NCBI GenBank assembly: GCA_963791995.1
Contig: CAWBUQ010000004.1
Span: 558,001-622,000, forward strand
Length of the DNA: 64,000 nt
Direction: 5' to 3'
DNA from: Bog-473 sp963791995
Lineage (GTDB): Bacteria; Actinomycetota; Acidimicrobiia; Acidimicrobiales; RAAP-2
Position numbers and translations under genes: made by a program. This document shows positions 45,430 to 55,054 of this stretch, piece by piece (within the stretch, counting starts at the first letter, position 1; each line of letters opens with the position of its first letter). The notes beneath the pieces are model-generated. The model was given only the letters and a program-made list of their open reading frames with translations. It was not told the DNA's origin and searched no databases.

Positions 45430-46413
45430 TCAGACGGCGAGGGCGGAGACCTTCAGCGTCTTGGCGGCCTCTTCGGGGGACACCACGTTGATGGCCACCC
45501 CGGTGCCCAATTCGAAGCCGGCCGTCGTCGTGGCCTTCGGCCACACGTGGGCGTGCCAGTGGTACGGCTCGCCGACTCGATACGGGGCCGAGTGGAAGAC
45601 GACGTTGTACGCCACGTCGCCGATCGCCTCGGAGAGCTGCTGGAGGCTGCGGCGGAGCGCTTCGCCCACCGCGATGAGGTCTTCGGTCGGGCTCCGGTGC
45701 AAGTGCGGGTTGTGCTCGCGCGGCATGACCAGCATTTCGTAGGGGACCGCGCTCCAGAAGGGGCACACCACCACGACGCGGTCGTTGGCATAGATCACCC
45801 GCTCGGTTGAGTCCTCCTCGGCGTCAATGGTCGTGCACAACAGGCATGACCCCACGAACCGCGCGAAGCGGGCCTGCTCCTCGGCGAGCTCGCGGGGGAT
45901 GAAGGACATGCCGAGCAACTGTCCGTGCGGATGCTCGAGCGATGCGCCGGCCTCGCGACCGGAGTTGACGATGGCCTGGGTGTAGCGGAGGTTGGGCTGG
46001 GAGGCGTGCTCCTCGAGCCGGTCGCGCAGGGCGGCCATGACGAGCTCGACTTGCTCCTGACTCAGCTGCCCCCAGGTGGCGTCGTGCTCGGGCGAGAAGA
46101 TCAGGATCTCGTGGATGCCGCCGGCGGAGGCCTGGGTGAACACCGGGCCCCGGTTGGCGACGACGAAGGGCTCGTCGCCCTCGAAGGCGGGGTAGAGGTT
46201 CGGCACGACCCTGACCAACCAACTCCCGGTCGGTCCGTAGGTCTCGAGGGCGGGGGGCGTGTCCTCCTCGTTGCCCGGGCAGAAGGGGCACGGGCGGCCG
46301 AGCGCGTCGGGCAGCTGCGGGGTCCGGGTCACGAAGGAGTAGGGCCGCTCGGAGCGGCCGGGGCTCACGACGACCCAGCGGCCCGACAACGGATCGAGGC
46401 GCAGTTGGTTCAT
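45430..46413 (-). CDS. galT: Galactose-1-phosphate uridylyltransferase-like protein
   Basis: About 327 residues of the HIT superfamily. The catalytic HxH is in GASLEHPHGQLLGM and the zinc-binding cysteines are in RPCPFCPGNE. The second half holds VMPREHNPHLHRSPTEDL and PYHWHAHVWPK. It transfers UMP between UDP-glucose and galactose 1-phosphate, or acts as a related nucleotidyltransferase. ATG 46413 (MNQLRLDPLSGRWVVVSPGR) fits the family start; the frame is open to a GTG at 46482. It converges on the maltokinase-like gene. No galK or galE is visible. Confidence 0.85.
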   Translation of the reverse strand: MNQLRLDPLSGRWVVVSPGRSERPYSFVTRTPQLPDALGRPCPFCPGNEEDTPPALETYGPTGSWLVRVVPNLYPAFEGDEPFVVANRGPVFTQASAGGIHEILIFSPEHDATWGQLSQEQVELVMAALRDRLEEHASQPNLRYTQAIVNSGREAGASLEHPHGQLLGMSFIPRELAEEQARFARFVGSCLLCTTIDAEEDSTERVIYANDRVVVVCPFWSAVPYEMLVMPREHNPHLHRSPTEDLIAVGEALRRSLQQLSEAIGDVAYNVVFHSAPYRVGEPYHWHAHVWPKATTTAGFELGTGVAINVVSPEEAAKTLKVSALAV

Positions 46414-46571
46414 CGGAGCACGTTCTCGGGCGCTCGCCGGCCCGTCCAATTCGCAAACGACCTCATAGTGTGATCCCTCCACCTCTACGGTACAGGTTCC
46501 GCCAGCCGCAGTAGCGCCACCGGCGCCGGAGTCACAGGGCTGTCACCTGCCGTCCGCGTGCATGGGAGAAC

Positions 46572-47147
46572 ATGTCGGCCATGCACCACCAGCCCGACGG
46601 CGCCGCCTTCGACATCGTGCTGCTGCTCCACGTCATCTGCGTCGTCGTCGCCCTCGTCACGTCGGTGACCGCGGCTGCGACCGCCGCCCGGCTCCGCCGC
46701 CACCTGCGCGCGGCGGCGCCCCTGCCCGAGCCGCTGCGACGCTACTTCCGTCCCGGCGTCAACTGGGCGGGCCGCACGATCTACGGGATCCCCGTGTTCG
46801 GGTTCGCGCTCGTGGCCATGAGCCAGGGCGCCTACGCGCTGCGCCAGGGATGGGTGCTCGCCGGCCTGGCCCTCTTCGCCGGCGTCGCCCTCGTGGGCGA
46901 GGGCGTGCTGTGGCCGGCCGAGCGGCGCCTCCAGGCCGCGCTCGGTGCCGCAACGGGAGTGCAGGGTCCGGGGGCGTCGCGGGTTGAGGACGTCCACCCG
47001 GTCCACCCGGCCGGACCGGGTGCGGGACCGGGTGCGGGAGCGGGGGCCATGGTGGCTGACGCCGACGCCACGGCCATGGCACGCGCCGCGCAGGTTGCAC
47101 TCGTCCTCTTGGTCGCCGGGGTTGTCGTCATGATCGCCCAGCCCTGA
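46572..47147 (+). CDS. Four-helix membrane protein of unknown function
   Basis: 191 residues. Hydrophobic segments lie at about 15-40 (VLLLHVICVVVALVTSVTAA), 70-90, 95-115 and at the C-terminus (AQVALVLLVAGVVVMIA), with a low-complexity Pro/Gly/Ala linker (PAGPGAGPGAGAGA) before the last. The pattern is like the DUF2269-type predicted integral membrane proteins, but I cannot assign a role. A strong hairpin follows the stop. Confidence 0.65.
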   Translation: MSAMHHQPDGAAFDIVLLLHVICVVVALVTSVTAAATAARLRRHLRAAAPLPEPLRRYFRPGVNWAGRTIYGIPVFGFALVAMSQGAYALRQGWVLAGLALFAGVALVGEGVLWPAERRLQAALGAATGVQGPGASRVEDVHPVHPAGPGAGPGAGAGAMVADADATAMARAAQVALVLLVAGVVVMIAQP

Positions 47148-47153
47148 CGCGCG

Positions 47154-47187
47154 GAACAGGGCGGGACTCTGAGGCCCCGCCCTGTTC
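47154..47187. terminator. Strong hairpin between convergent genes, likely bidirectional terminator
   Basis: GAACAGGGCGGG (47154-47165), a ten-base loop and CCCGCCCTGTTC (47176-47187) form a perfect 12-base-pair stem. It lies seven bases after the stop of the membrane protein and 40 bases beyond the end of the convergent giant surface protein. No T-run follows, as is common for actinobacterial terminators. Confidence 0.7.
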
Positions 47188-47227
47188 GCGGTGGTCATCC
47201 CGGTGTCGGACCGGCTGCCCACGAGGA

Positions 47228-50200
47228 TCAGCAGCAACCCCTGCCGCCGCCTGTCGGAGGTGGCTCGCAGTAGCCGCCGCCGCACCCGCCACCACCGCAC
47301 GGGTTGCCGCCGCCACCGCCGCCACCACCGCCGCAGTTGGAGACCTTGATCCCGGCCGAGTTACTCGACGAGGCATAGGAGGAGTTGCCTGCGTACGAGA
47401 CGGTGACCGTCACCGTGCCTGAGACCTGGTTCACCGATTGAATGGCGCACGAGGCCGAGCCCGACGAGTTGGTCGTGGCCGTGCAGCTCTGCGCCGTCCT
47501 GCCGGTGCCGACCGTCAGGGTGACGGGCTGGTTGCCCAGCGGGGTCCCGTTGCTGGTGAGCGTGGCCGACAGGGTCAGCGACTGCCCGTTGGTCACGGAG
47601 GTGCCGCCGGTGTAGACGATGCTCGTCGGCGCACCGCACACGACGACCTTGTTGGACCCGTTGCTGGCGAGCAGCTGCGGCGAGGTGCTGGTGTTGCCGC
47701 CGAAGGTCCCGGTGACCGGGTAGGTGCCCGACGGCTCGGTCGGCGTGACGGTGCAGGACCCCTTGCCGTAGCTGGCCGTGGTGGCCGTGCAGGTCTGCGT
47801 GCCGTTGAGCGTCAGCGTGATGGTCTGCCCGCTGATGCCCTGTCCGGTGACCGAGTTGGTCAACGTCCCGGTCAGGGTCACCGGCTGCCCGTAGGTGGCC
47901 GTGGTGGCGCTGACCGACAAGGTGGTGGGCGTGACCACCGTGACCGATTGCGTGGTGCTGGACCCCGAGTAGTAGGTGTTGCCGCCGTAGGTCACCGTCA
48001 CCGGCAGCGGGCTGGCGATCTGGTTGTAGCTGCAGATGCTGCAGCTCGCCTTGCCGGCGGAGTTCGTCGTCGCCGAGCAGCTCTGGGCCGTCTTACCCGT
48101 GCCCGCCGTGAACGTGACCGTCTGGCCCGGCAGCGGCGTGCCGCCCGACGTCGTCAGTGTGGCCGACAGGTTCGGCGGCTGCCCGGTCGTCGTCGAGGTG
48201 CTCCCGGTGTAGGTCACCGTGGTGGGCGCCTTGGTGTCAACGAACGTGCTCGAACCGCTCGACGAGAGCAGCACGGGCGTGATCGACGTGTCACCACCGA
48301 AGGAGCCGGTGAGCGAGTACGTCCCCGGCGGCTCGGTCGGCGTGACGGCGCAGGAGGCGACGCCGCTGGCGTTCGTCGTCGCGGTGCACGACTGCGTGTT
48401 GTTGACCTTGAGGGTCACGGGCTCGTTCGGCACCGGCTGGTTCGTGTACGTGTTGATCAGGGTGCCGGTGACCGTCGTGGATCCGTTGTAGGGGCCCGTG
48501 CCCGGCGTCACGCTGAGGCTCGTGCCCTCGGGAAGGTTGACGGTCGAGCTCGCGCTGGCCGGCTGGTAGTAGGCGTCGCCGGCGAACGTGTCGATGACCG
48601 GGATCGGGCCAGCAGGCTGGCCGGTCACCGCAATCGTGCACGAGGCCGCACCGCTCGAAGTGGTCGTCCCGGTGCAGGTCTGCGCGGCCGATCCGCTGCC
48701 CAGGGTGAACGTGACCGGTTGGCCACCGAGCGGAGTGGCACCCTCGTCGGAGGTGAGCACACCCGAGACCGTGAGGGGCTGACCGTTCTGGGCGACGGTG
48801 CCGCCGGTGTAGGTCAGGGCCGTCTCCTCGAGCGTAACGACGTAGTTCGCCGTACTGGTCGAAGACGTCAGCTGCAGCGGCTGGGCGGCGTCCCCACCGA
48901 AATTGCCGCTCAGCTGGTAGGTGGCCGCCGGCTCACCGGGCGTGATGGAACACGAGGCGGTTCCGGTGGCGTCCGTCGTCCCCGTGCACGTCTCAGTGTT
49001 GTTGAGCGTGAAGGTGACCGGCTCGTTGGGGATGGGCTGGTTCGTGTTGGCGTCGTCGAGGACACCCGAGACCATGGCGGCGTCGGAGTAGTCACTCGTC
49101 GCCGGATTGACTGTCAGCGTGGTCGGTTCGGTCACGGCGGCAGGAGTGGAGGTCGTCGCCGGCGTGTCGTAGTTGTCACCGGTGAACGTGGAGGTGATGG
49201 TGACATCCGTCTGCGGCTGGGCGAGTGAGGGGATCGTACAGCTGACGTCGCCGTTGACATCGGTGACGGCGTTGCAGGACTGCTGTGTCGAGCCCGAGCC
49301 GACCGTGAACGTCACGACCTTGGTGGGCAGCGGCGTACCCGAAGTCGGCGTGTCCGTGGTGAGCGTGCCGGTCAATGTGATCGGCTGACCGTTCACGCCG
49401 GTCGTCGGCCCCGTGTAGGTGACCGTGCTCGTGTCCGGGTTCACCGTGAAGGTGCTCGAGGTGCTGTCAGAACCGATGGGCGCCGAGGTGGTCGAGTCCC
49501 CTGGGAACGAGGCGGTCAGGGTATAGGTGCTCGAGGGCTCGCTGGCCGTGATGTCGCAGGTGGCGGTGCCCGTGGAATCGGTGGTCGCCGTGCACTCCTC
49601 GTTCGTGTTCCCGTTCAAGGTGAAGGTGACGGGCTCGTCCACGATGGGTGCACTGGAATCCGGATTGGTCAGGATGGCGGACACCGGCGTCGGCGTCGAG
49701 AAGTTGCCCGTGACGGGCTGGATCGTCAGTGTTGACGGCACGGTGGTCGATGTCTGTGGCGGCGTGGCGACCTCGAGGTTCCCGAGCACCGAGAGCCCGA
49801 ACAGAAGTCCCTCGTGCGTCTGGATCGTCTGCATCAGCTGACCGGTGGCGATGTTGATCTGATAGATGGCGCCCGAGGCCGAGTCGGCTGTCCAGAAGGA
49901 GGTGCCGCTCGGGTCGACGCTGAGGGCGAAGAGCTGGCCGCTGCAGTTGGGCAGCGACGAGCAGGGATACGTCTGTATCAGGTTGCCGTTCGGGTCCAGT
50001 TCCAAAATGGCGTTGGAATCGGCGACCAGGACGTCGCCGCCGGCCAGGATCTTGAGCTGGAACGCGTTCACCGGAAGCCCGGTGCTCGGGTCGACCGACG
50101 GGAAGGACACCTTGTTGAAGTTGGGCCCCTGGGTGTTGGTGCACTTGTTGTACGTCTGGATGTCCGTGCCCTCGGAGGTGTACAAGAAGGTGCATTCGTC

Positions 50201-50797
50201 GCTGGACAGGTCGAGCCAGTCGTCGCCGTAGAGCTCGGTCTGGAGCGGGCCGATGTCGGCCAGGCGTGTTCCGTCCGGCGCGAACTCAGCGATGTAGGGC
50301 GTCGTCTGCTGGCCGACGTACATGTTGCCCTGGTTGTCGAAGACCATGGAGATCGGGTTCGACAGGCCGGTGGCGAAGGTGGGCATCGGCGTCCCGTCGG
50401 GAGCGAACTCGCTGATGTCACCGTTGACGTCGTCGGCGACGAAGATGTCGCCCTTCGAGTCGAACGCGGTGTCCACGGTGTAGGGCTCGCTCGTGTTGTC
50501 GACCAAGGAGTCGAGCAGGTTGCCCGAGCTGGGGTCGTACACGTTGACGGTCGAGTTGCCGACCGACGCGAAGATCTGTCCCGACTGGAAGACAGTCGGG
50601 GTGTCGGCTCCGGCGGGCTTGCTCGAACCGAGGAGGACCCCGACCGAACCGACCAGCAGCACGAGCGCCAACAAGAGGGTCATGCGACGCCAGGACGACC
50701 CGGAGACGACTGATCCCCCGCCGTCCCAGCTCCGACTCGATGCGTCGGCCGTGGGGTCAGACCCACTTGCGTGTGCTCGAGCAGTCGACAGTCGCAT
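47228..50797 (-). CDS. Giant secreted protein: beta-propeller-like N-terminus, eight Ig-like repeats, Gly/Cys-rich tail
   Basis: 1189 residues. ATG 50797 is chosen because GAGGGGG lies just upstream, as in its paralogue. A signal-anchor (MTLLLALVLLVGSVGVLLGS, about 39-58) ends at AGADTPT. Residues about 65-350 are an NHL/SMP-30-like propeller (DIFVADDVNGDISEF, NMYVGQQTTPYIAEFAPDG, GDVLVADSNAILELDPNG). Residues about 355-1145 are eight repeats of about 98 residues in alternating types, one with LTLNGTQTCTATT..G.A.C, one with YTG..V.NGQ..TL.G.L. Each has a spaced Cys pair. The tail is CGGGGGGGGGNPCGGGGCGG then GRGCC. Probably a cell-surface or secreted structural protein. Confidence 0.85.
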   Translation of the reverse strand: MRLSTARAHASGSDPTADASSRSWDGGGSVVSGSSWRRMTLLLALVLLVGSVGVLLGSSKPAGADTPTVFQSGQIFASVGNSTVNVYDPSSGNLLDSLVDNTSEPYTVDTAFDSKGDIFVADDVNGDISEFAPDGTPMPTFATGLSNPISMVFDNQGNMYVGQQTTPYIAEFAPDGTRLADIGPLQTELYGDDWLDLSSDECTFLYTSEGTDIQTYNKCTNTQGPNFNKVSFPSVDPSTGLPVNAFQLKILAGGDVLVADSNAILELDPNGNLIQTYPCSSLPNCSGQLFALSVDPSGTSFWTADSASGAIYQINIATGQLMQTIQTHEGLLFGLSVLGNLEVATPPQTSTTVPSTLTIQPVTGNFSTPTPVSAILTNPDSSAPIVDEPVTFTLNGNTNEECTATTDSTGTATCDITASEPSSTYTLTASFPGDSTTSAPIGSDSTSSTFTVNPDTSTVTYTGPTTGVNGQPITLTGTLTTDTPTSGTPLPTKVVTFTVGSGSTQQSCNAVTDVNGDVSCTIPSLAQPQTDVTITSTFTGDNYDTPATTSTPAAVTEPTTLTVNPATSDYSDAAMVSGVLDDANTNQPIPNEPVTFTLNNTETCTGTTDATGTASCSITPGEPAATYQLSGNFGGDAAQPLQLTSSTSTANYVVTLEETALTYTGGTVAQNGQPLTVSGVLTSDEGATPLGGQPVTFTLGSGSAAQTCTGTTTSSGAASCTIAVTGQPAGPIPVIDTFAGDAYYQPASASSTVNLPEGTSLSVTPGTGPYNGSTTVTGTLINTYTNQPVPNEPVTLKVNNTQSCTATTNASGVASCAVTPTEPPGTYSLTGSFGGDTSITPVLLSSSGSSTFVDTKAPTTVTYTGSTSTTTGQPPNLSATLTTSGGTPLPGQTVTFTAGTGKTAQSCSATTNSAGKASCSICSYNQIASPLPVTVTYGGNTYYSGSSTTQSVTVVTPTTLSVSATTATYGQPVTLTGTLTNSVTGQGISGQTITLTLNGTQTCTATTASYGKGSCTVTPTEPSGTYPVTGTFGGNTSTSPQLLASNGSNKVVVCGAPTSIVYTGGTSVTNGQSLTLSATLTSNGTPLGNQPVTLTVGTGRTAQSCTATTNSSGSASCAIQSVNQVSGTVTVTVSYAGNSSYASSSNSAGIKVSNCGGGGGGGGGNPCGGGGCGGGYCEPPPTGGGRGCC

Positions 50798-50879
50798 TAC
50801 GCCCCCTCGCAGTTGCACGATCGGTCCGTGCCGTGATGTTCGTCTCATGGACTCGCACAGGCGGCGCCGTGCTTGGTAT

Positions 50880-50925
50880 CAATATCTGTTGCCGCCATCG
50901 TCCGCGACAGGGGTAAAAGGACTAC
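50880..50925 (-). promoter_or_regulatory. Two-block upstream element of the first giant surface-protein gene
   Basis: On the minus strand GTAGTCCTTTT (50925-50915) is followed after 29 bases by ATATTG (50885-50880). The first block ends 118 bases before the start codon at 50797. The same two blocks, at the same spacing from each other and nearly the same from the ATG, precede the paralogue (55055-55100). The rest of this 316-base gap (50798-51113) shows no gene. Confidence 0.55.
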
Positions 50926-51113
50926 GCGCCGCGCGACAGGCTGACAATTGCCCTCTCGTTGTGCGGTGATGTCACACGGCGCGCAACGGAGTCTCACCGA
51001 GAGCCCAACTGATTCTCGGTTCGATGTCCCGCTCCACGGAGAGCGGCGTGCTGGCGGGACCGGGGACTGCGCACAGGGCACCCGTCCCAGTGCGCAGTCA
51101 GGTTCCATCAGGC

Positions 51114-54100
51114 TCAGCAGATGGTGGCGATGATGTGCCCGTAGCCGTCATGGCCGGGTGCCGGGCCGTACCCCGGGGAGACCGACACGACCACGAGATG
51201 CTCGATGTTGCCCGATTCAGTCGAGCCCGACTGGTTGATGGCGCTTGCCACTACGACGACCATGTTGACCGGAATGGTCGATGGCGGTTTCGAGCTGTTG
51301 CCCGGGTCCGAGGTCCACGCCGCCCCGCAGGTGTAGCTCGGCGCGTTGTCGATGTAGCCCTTCATGGAGGCGGGGGCGTTGTTGACACCGCTGAACTGGT
51401 TCGTCTTCCACAGCTGGGAGCCCCAGAAGTTCACCTGGGTGCCGATGGTCGGCGTGCCGGCCGAGACGTCCCCGATCACGAAGCCGCCTCCACCCGACGG
51501 GGGAGCGGCCGTGGTCTCGTTCCCCGCGGCGCTGGCCGGCCGGTAGTAGGCATCCCCGGCAAAGGACACCGTGATCGGCACCGAACCCGCAATCTGGTTC
51601 ACGTCCGCGACGATGCAGGTGGCATTCCCGGACGCGTTGGTCGTGCCCGTGCAGCTCTGGGCGGAGGCGCCGGTGCCGAGCACCATCAGGACCGATCGGC
51701 CGCCCAGCGGGCCCCCGTCCGTCGTCAGGTTCGCCGACATCGTGAACGACATGCCGCTCACGGCGATAGACGGCCCGGTATAGGCGATGGCCGTCTCTTC
51801 GAGCGTGACGATGTAGTTGTTCGACCCCGCACTCGACAGCAGCTGGGGAGCCTTGGAGGCGTCCCCCCCGAACGAGGCGGTCACTGTGTAGGTGGCAGCG
51901 GGCTCGTTGGGAGTGATGGAGCATGACGCCAGGCCGCTCATGTTGGTCGTCGCCGTGCACGACTGGGTGCCGTGCAGCGTCAAGGTGATTTGTTCGCCGC
52001 CAATCGGCGCACCCGTGACCGAGTTGGTGAGGGTGGCCGACACCGTTCCGGCGTCGGCGTAGTCGCTCGTCCCCGCATTGACCGTGAGCGTGGTCGGGGT
52101 ATGGACGGTCGCCGTCGATGCGGCGGTGGAGGACTGGTAGTCGTTGTCGCCACTGAAGCCGGCCGAGATGCCGGACGTCCCGCCGCCCTGGTTCACGTCG
52201 CTGATGGTGCAGCTGGCCGCGCCGGCGGTATTCGTCACCGCGGTACAGCTCTGCAGCGAGCTGCCAGATCCCAGCGTGAAGGTCACCGTACGGCCTCCGA
52301 CGTCGGTGCCCGGGGTGGGTTCGTCAGTGGTAAGCACGCCCGAAAGGGTCGCGTTCTGTCCGTTCGTGACCGATGTGGTACCCGTGTACGTGAAGGACGT
52401 GGGCGCCTGGGACACGGTGAACGTGCCCGAGCCGCTCGTGGGGAGCAGCTGTGGCATCGAACCGGAGTCACCGGGGAACGAGCCGGTGAGCGAATAGGAC
52501 CCGGAGGATTCGTTCGGCGTGACGGAGCAGGAGGCGACACCGCTGGCGTCGGTCGTCGCCGTGCACGACTGGGTCCCGTTGAGGATCAACGTGACGGGCT
52601 CGTTCGGCACGGGCTGGTTCGTGTACGTGTCGACGAGAGTCCCCGTGACCGAGGTCGAACCCTCGTAGGGCCCCGAAGCCGGAGAGACCGTCAGCTGGGT
52701 TCCCTCTGGCAGGTTGACCGTCGACGCCGCACTCGCCGACCGGTAATACCCGTCGCTGACGAAGCTGGCAACGACGGGAATCGGCCCGGGCGACTGGTCG
52801 ACGGCTGAAATGACACAGGACGCTGACCCGTTCGCTCCGGTGGCACCGGTGCAGGTCTGTGACGACGGGCCCGTACCCAGCGTGAAGGAGATTGTGCGAC
52901 CCAGAATCCCTGTCCCCGCTCCGGGGTCGTCGGTGGTGAGCACGCCCGACACGGTGAGCGGCTGTCCGTTTTGCGCCGTCGTGGCGCCCGTGTAGGTCAG
53001 CCAGTCCTCCTCCAGGGTCACTACGAAGTTGGAGGCGCCACTCGACGCCAACAGTTCGAGGGGACGGCTGGTGTCCCCGCCGAAGGTGCCCGACAAGGAA
53101 TAGGTGCCGGCTGACTCTCCGGGCGTCAGGCTGCAGGACGCCGTCCCGGTGGCGTCGGTGGTCGCGCTGCACGTCTCCTTCCCGTTCAACGTCAGGGTCA
53201 CCGGTTCACCTACGATCGGAGCGTTGGTGACCGAGTCCGTGAGCACGCCGGAGACCAACGTGGAGTCGGCGTAGTCGCCCGTGGCGGCGTTGATCAGCAG
53301 CGAGGTCGGCTCGCTCACGACGGCCGAGGTGGTCGCCGACGTCGGCGTGTCGTAGTTGTCCCCGCTGAAGCTCGTCGTGATCGACACGTCACTGGTTGGC
53401 TGGTCGACAGAGGAAATGGTGCACTGGGTATCCCCGCTTGCATCGGTCGTCCCGCTGCAGGACTGTGACGTCGGACCCGAGCCGATGGTGAAGGTGACGA
53501 CCTTGGTCGGCAACGGCGTGCCGGAAGTCGGCGTGTCCGAGGTGAGTGTGCCCGTCAGTGTGGTGGGCTCACCGTTGACTGCGGTCGTCGGCCCCGTGTA
53601 TGTCACAGAGCTCGTGTCGGGATTGACCGTGAAGGTGCTCGAACTGCTGTCGGATCCGATCGGGGTCGATTGGGACGAGTCTCCTGGGAACGACGCGGTC
53701 AGGGTGTAGGTGCTCGCGGGCTCGTTCGCCGTGATGTCGCACGTCGCGGTGCCGGTGGTATCTGTTGTCGCAGTGCATTCCTCGTTGGTGTTGCCGTTCA
53801 ACGTGAAGGTGACCTGTTCGCCCTCAATCGGCGTGTCGGTCGAGGAGTCGGTCAGGACGGCGGAGACGGGCGTGGGAGAGGAGAAATCACCTGAGACGGG
53901 CTGGATGGTGAGGGTCGACGGGGTTGCGGGAACGGTCGTCGGGGTCGTGGCCACATCGATCTCACCGGCGACGGAGAGCCCGAACAACAACCCTTCGTGC
54001 GTCTGGATCGACTTGATGAGTGCCCCGGTGGCGATGTTGACCTGGTAGATCGCGCCCGAGGCCGAGTCGGCCGTCCAGAACGAGGTGCCGCTCGGATCGA

Positions 54101-54971
54101 CGCTGAGAGCGAAGAGCTGGCCGCTGCAGTTCGGCAAGGTCGAGCACGGATAGGTCTGGATGAGGTTGCCGCCGGCGTCCAACTCCAAGATGGCATCGGA
54201 GTCGGCCACCAGGACATCACCGTTGGCCAGGATCTTCAGCTGGAACACGTTGACCGAGAGCCCGGTGCTCGGATCGATGGACGCAAAGGCGACCTTGTTG
54301 AAGTTGGGACCCTGGGAGTTCGTGCACTTGTCGTAGGTCCCGATGTCGGTGCCTTCGGACGTGTAGTAGAAGGTGCACTGATCACTCGAGAGGTCGAGCC
54401 AGTCGTCGCCGTAGAGCTCGGTCTGAAGTGGGCCGATGTCGGGGAGCCGTGTCCCGTCTGGCGCGAACTCCGCGATGTAGGGCGCTGTCTGCTGCCCGAC
54501 GTACATGTTCCCCTGTTCGTCGAACACCATGGAGATCGGGTTCGACAGGCCGGTTGCGAATGTGGGCATCGGTGTCCCGTCGGGGGAGAACTCGCTGATG
54601 TCCCCGTTTACGTCGTCGGTGACGAAGAGATCTCCTTGCGCGTTGAAGGCGGTGCCGACGGTGTAGGGCTCGTCGGTGTTGTCGACCAAGGTGTCGAGCA
54701 CGTTGCCCGAGCTGGGGTCGTACACGTTGACGGTCGAATTGCCGACCGACGCGAAGACCTGACCCGACGCGAAGACGGTGTCCGCACCGGCACGCTGTGG
54801 TGCACGTGCGATCACGACAACGCCGACCGTGGCGAAGACGATCAACGCTGCCATGAACACGGCGACATGGTGCCGAACCATGACGAAGAGGCGAGGCGTC
54901 GCAGCCCGGCCGTGTGGACCCTGTCGAACGGTCGCGCGCTCGGTCGACATCCCAGCGGCCGAGAGTGTCAT
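51114..54971 (-). CDS. Giant secreted protein, paralogue: propeller-like N-terminus, eight Ig-like repeats, distinct C-terminal module
   Basis: 1285 residues. ATG 54971 has AGGGGGG five bases upstream; the frame is open to a GTG at 54995. A signal-anchor (VFMAALIVFATVGVVVIARA) is followed by a propeller-like domain nearly identical to that of the neighbour (SVGNSTVNVYDPSSGN, GTPMPTFATGLSNPISMVFD). Eight Ig-like repeats of alternating A/B type follow (about 350-1145). After a PPSGGGG linker comes a 120-residue module found in neither the repeats nor the paralogue (VNFWGSQLWKTNQFSGVNNA, SYTCGAAWTSDPGNSSKPP, VSPGYGPAPGHDGYGHIIAT), ending in Cys. Similar endings occur in other actinobacterial Ig-repeat proteins as I recall; their role is unknown to me. 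Confidence 0.85.
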   Translation of the reverse strand: MTLSAAGMSTERATVRQGPHGRAATPRLFVMVRHHVAVFMAALIVFATVGVVVIARAPQRAGADTVFASGQVFASVGNSTVNVYDPSSGNVLDTLVDNTDEPYTVGTAFNAQGDLFVTDDVNGDISEFSPDGTPMPTFATGLSNPISMVFDEQGNMYVGQQTAPYIAEFAPDGTRLPDIGPLQTELYGDDWLDLSSDQCTFYYTSEGTDIGTYDKCTNSQGPNFNKVAFASIDPSTGLSVNVFQLKILANGDVLVADSDAILELDAGGNLIQTYPCSTLPNCSGQLFALSVDPSGTSFWTADSASGAIYQVNIATGALIKSIQTHEGLLFGLSVAGEIDVATTPTTVPATPSTLTIQPVSGDFSSPTPVSAVLTDSSTDTPIEGEQVTFTLNGNTNEECTATTDTTGTATCDITANEPASTYTLTASFPGDSSQSTPIGSDSSSSTFTVNPDTSSVTYTGPTTAVNGEPTTLTGTLTSDTPTSGTPLPTKVVTFTIGSGPTSQSCSGTTDASGDTQCTISSVDQPTSDVSITTSFSGDNYDTPTSATTSAVVSEPTSLLINAATGDYADSTLVSGVLTDSVTNAPIVGEPVTLTLNGKETCSATTDATGTASCSLTPGESAGTYSLSGTFGGDTSRPLELLASSGASNFVVTLEEDWLTYTGATTAQNGQPLTVSGVLTTDDPGAGTGILGRTISFTLGTGPSSQTCTGATGANGSASCVISAVDQSPGPIPVVASFVSDGYYRSASAASTVNLPEGTQLTVSPASGPYEGSTSVTGTLVDTYTNQPVPNEPVTLILNGTQSCTATTDASGVASCSVTPNESSGSYSLTGSFPGDSGSMPQLLPTSGSGTFTVSQAPTSFTYTGTTSVTNGQNATLSGVLTTDEPTPGTDVGGRTVTFTLGSGSSLQSCTAVTNTAGAASCTISDVNQGGGTSGISAGFSGDNDYQSSTAASTATVHTPTTLTVNAGTSDYADAGTVSATLTNSVTGAPIGGEQITLTLHGTQSCTATTNMSGLASCSITPNEPAATYTVTASFGGDASKAPQLLSSAGSNNYIVTLEETAIAYTGPSIAVSGMSFTMSANLTTDGGPLGGRSVLMVLGTGASAQSCTGTTNASGNATCIVADVNQIAGSVPITVSFAGDAYYRPASAAGNETTAAPPSGGGGFVIGDVSAGTPTIGTQVNFWGSQLWKTNQFSGVNNAPASMKGYIDNAPSYTCGAAWTSDPGNSSKPPSTIPVNMVVVVASAINQSGSTESGNIEHLVVVSVSPGYGPAPGHDGYGHIIATIC

Positions 54972-55054
54972 GTGGTCCCCCCTCAGGAACGCCACAGCGT
55001 CGGGACGCCGCGGGCTTTGGTGAGCACCTGCCCGGTGGTGCTTCGATGCCGGTC

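Noticed and set aside
47438..49228. Long open frame opposite the first giant protein
   Set aside because: It is a mirror of the repeated high-GC codon pattern of the real gene, rich in Arg and Gly with no domain.
47228..54971. Direct DNA repeats as a mobile element or assembly duplication
   Set aside because: The two genes differ at many synonymous and protein positions and have different C-terminal ends, so this is an old gene duplication. No transposase or terminal inverted repeats were seen in the window.
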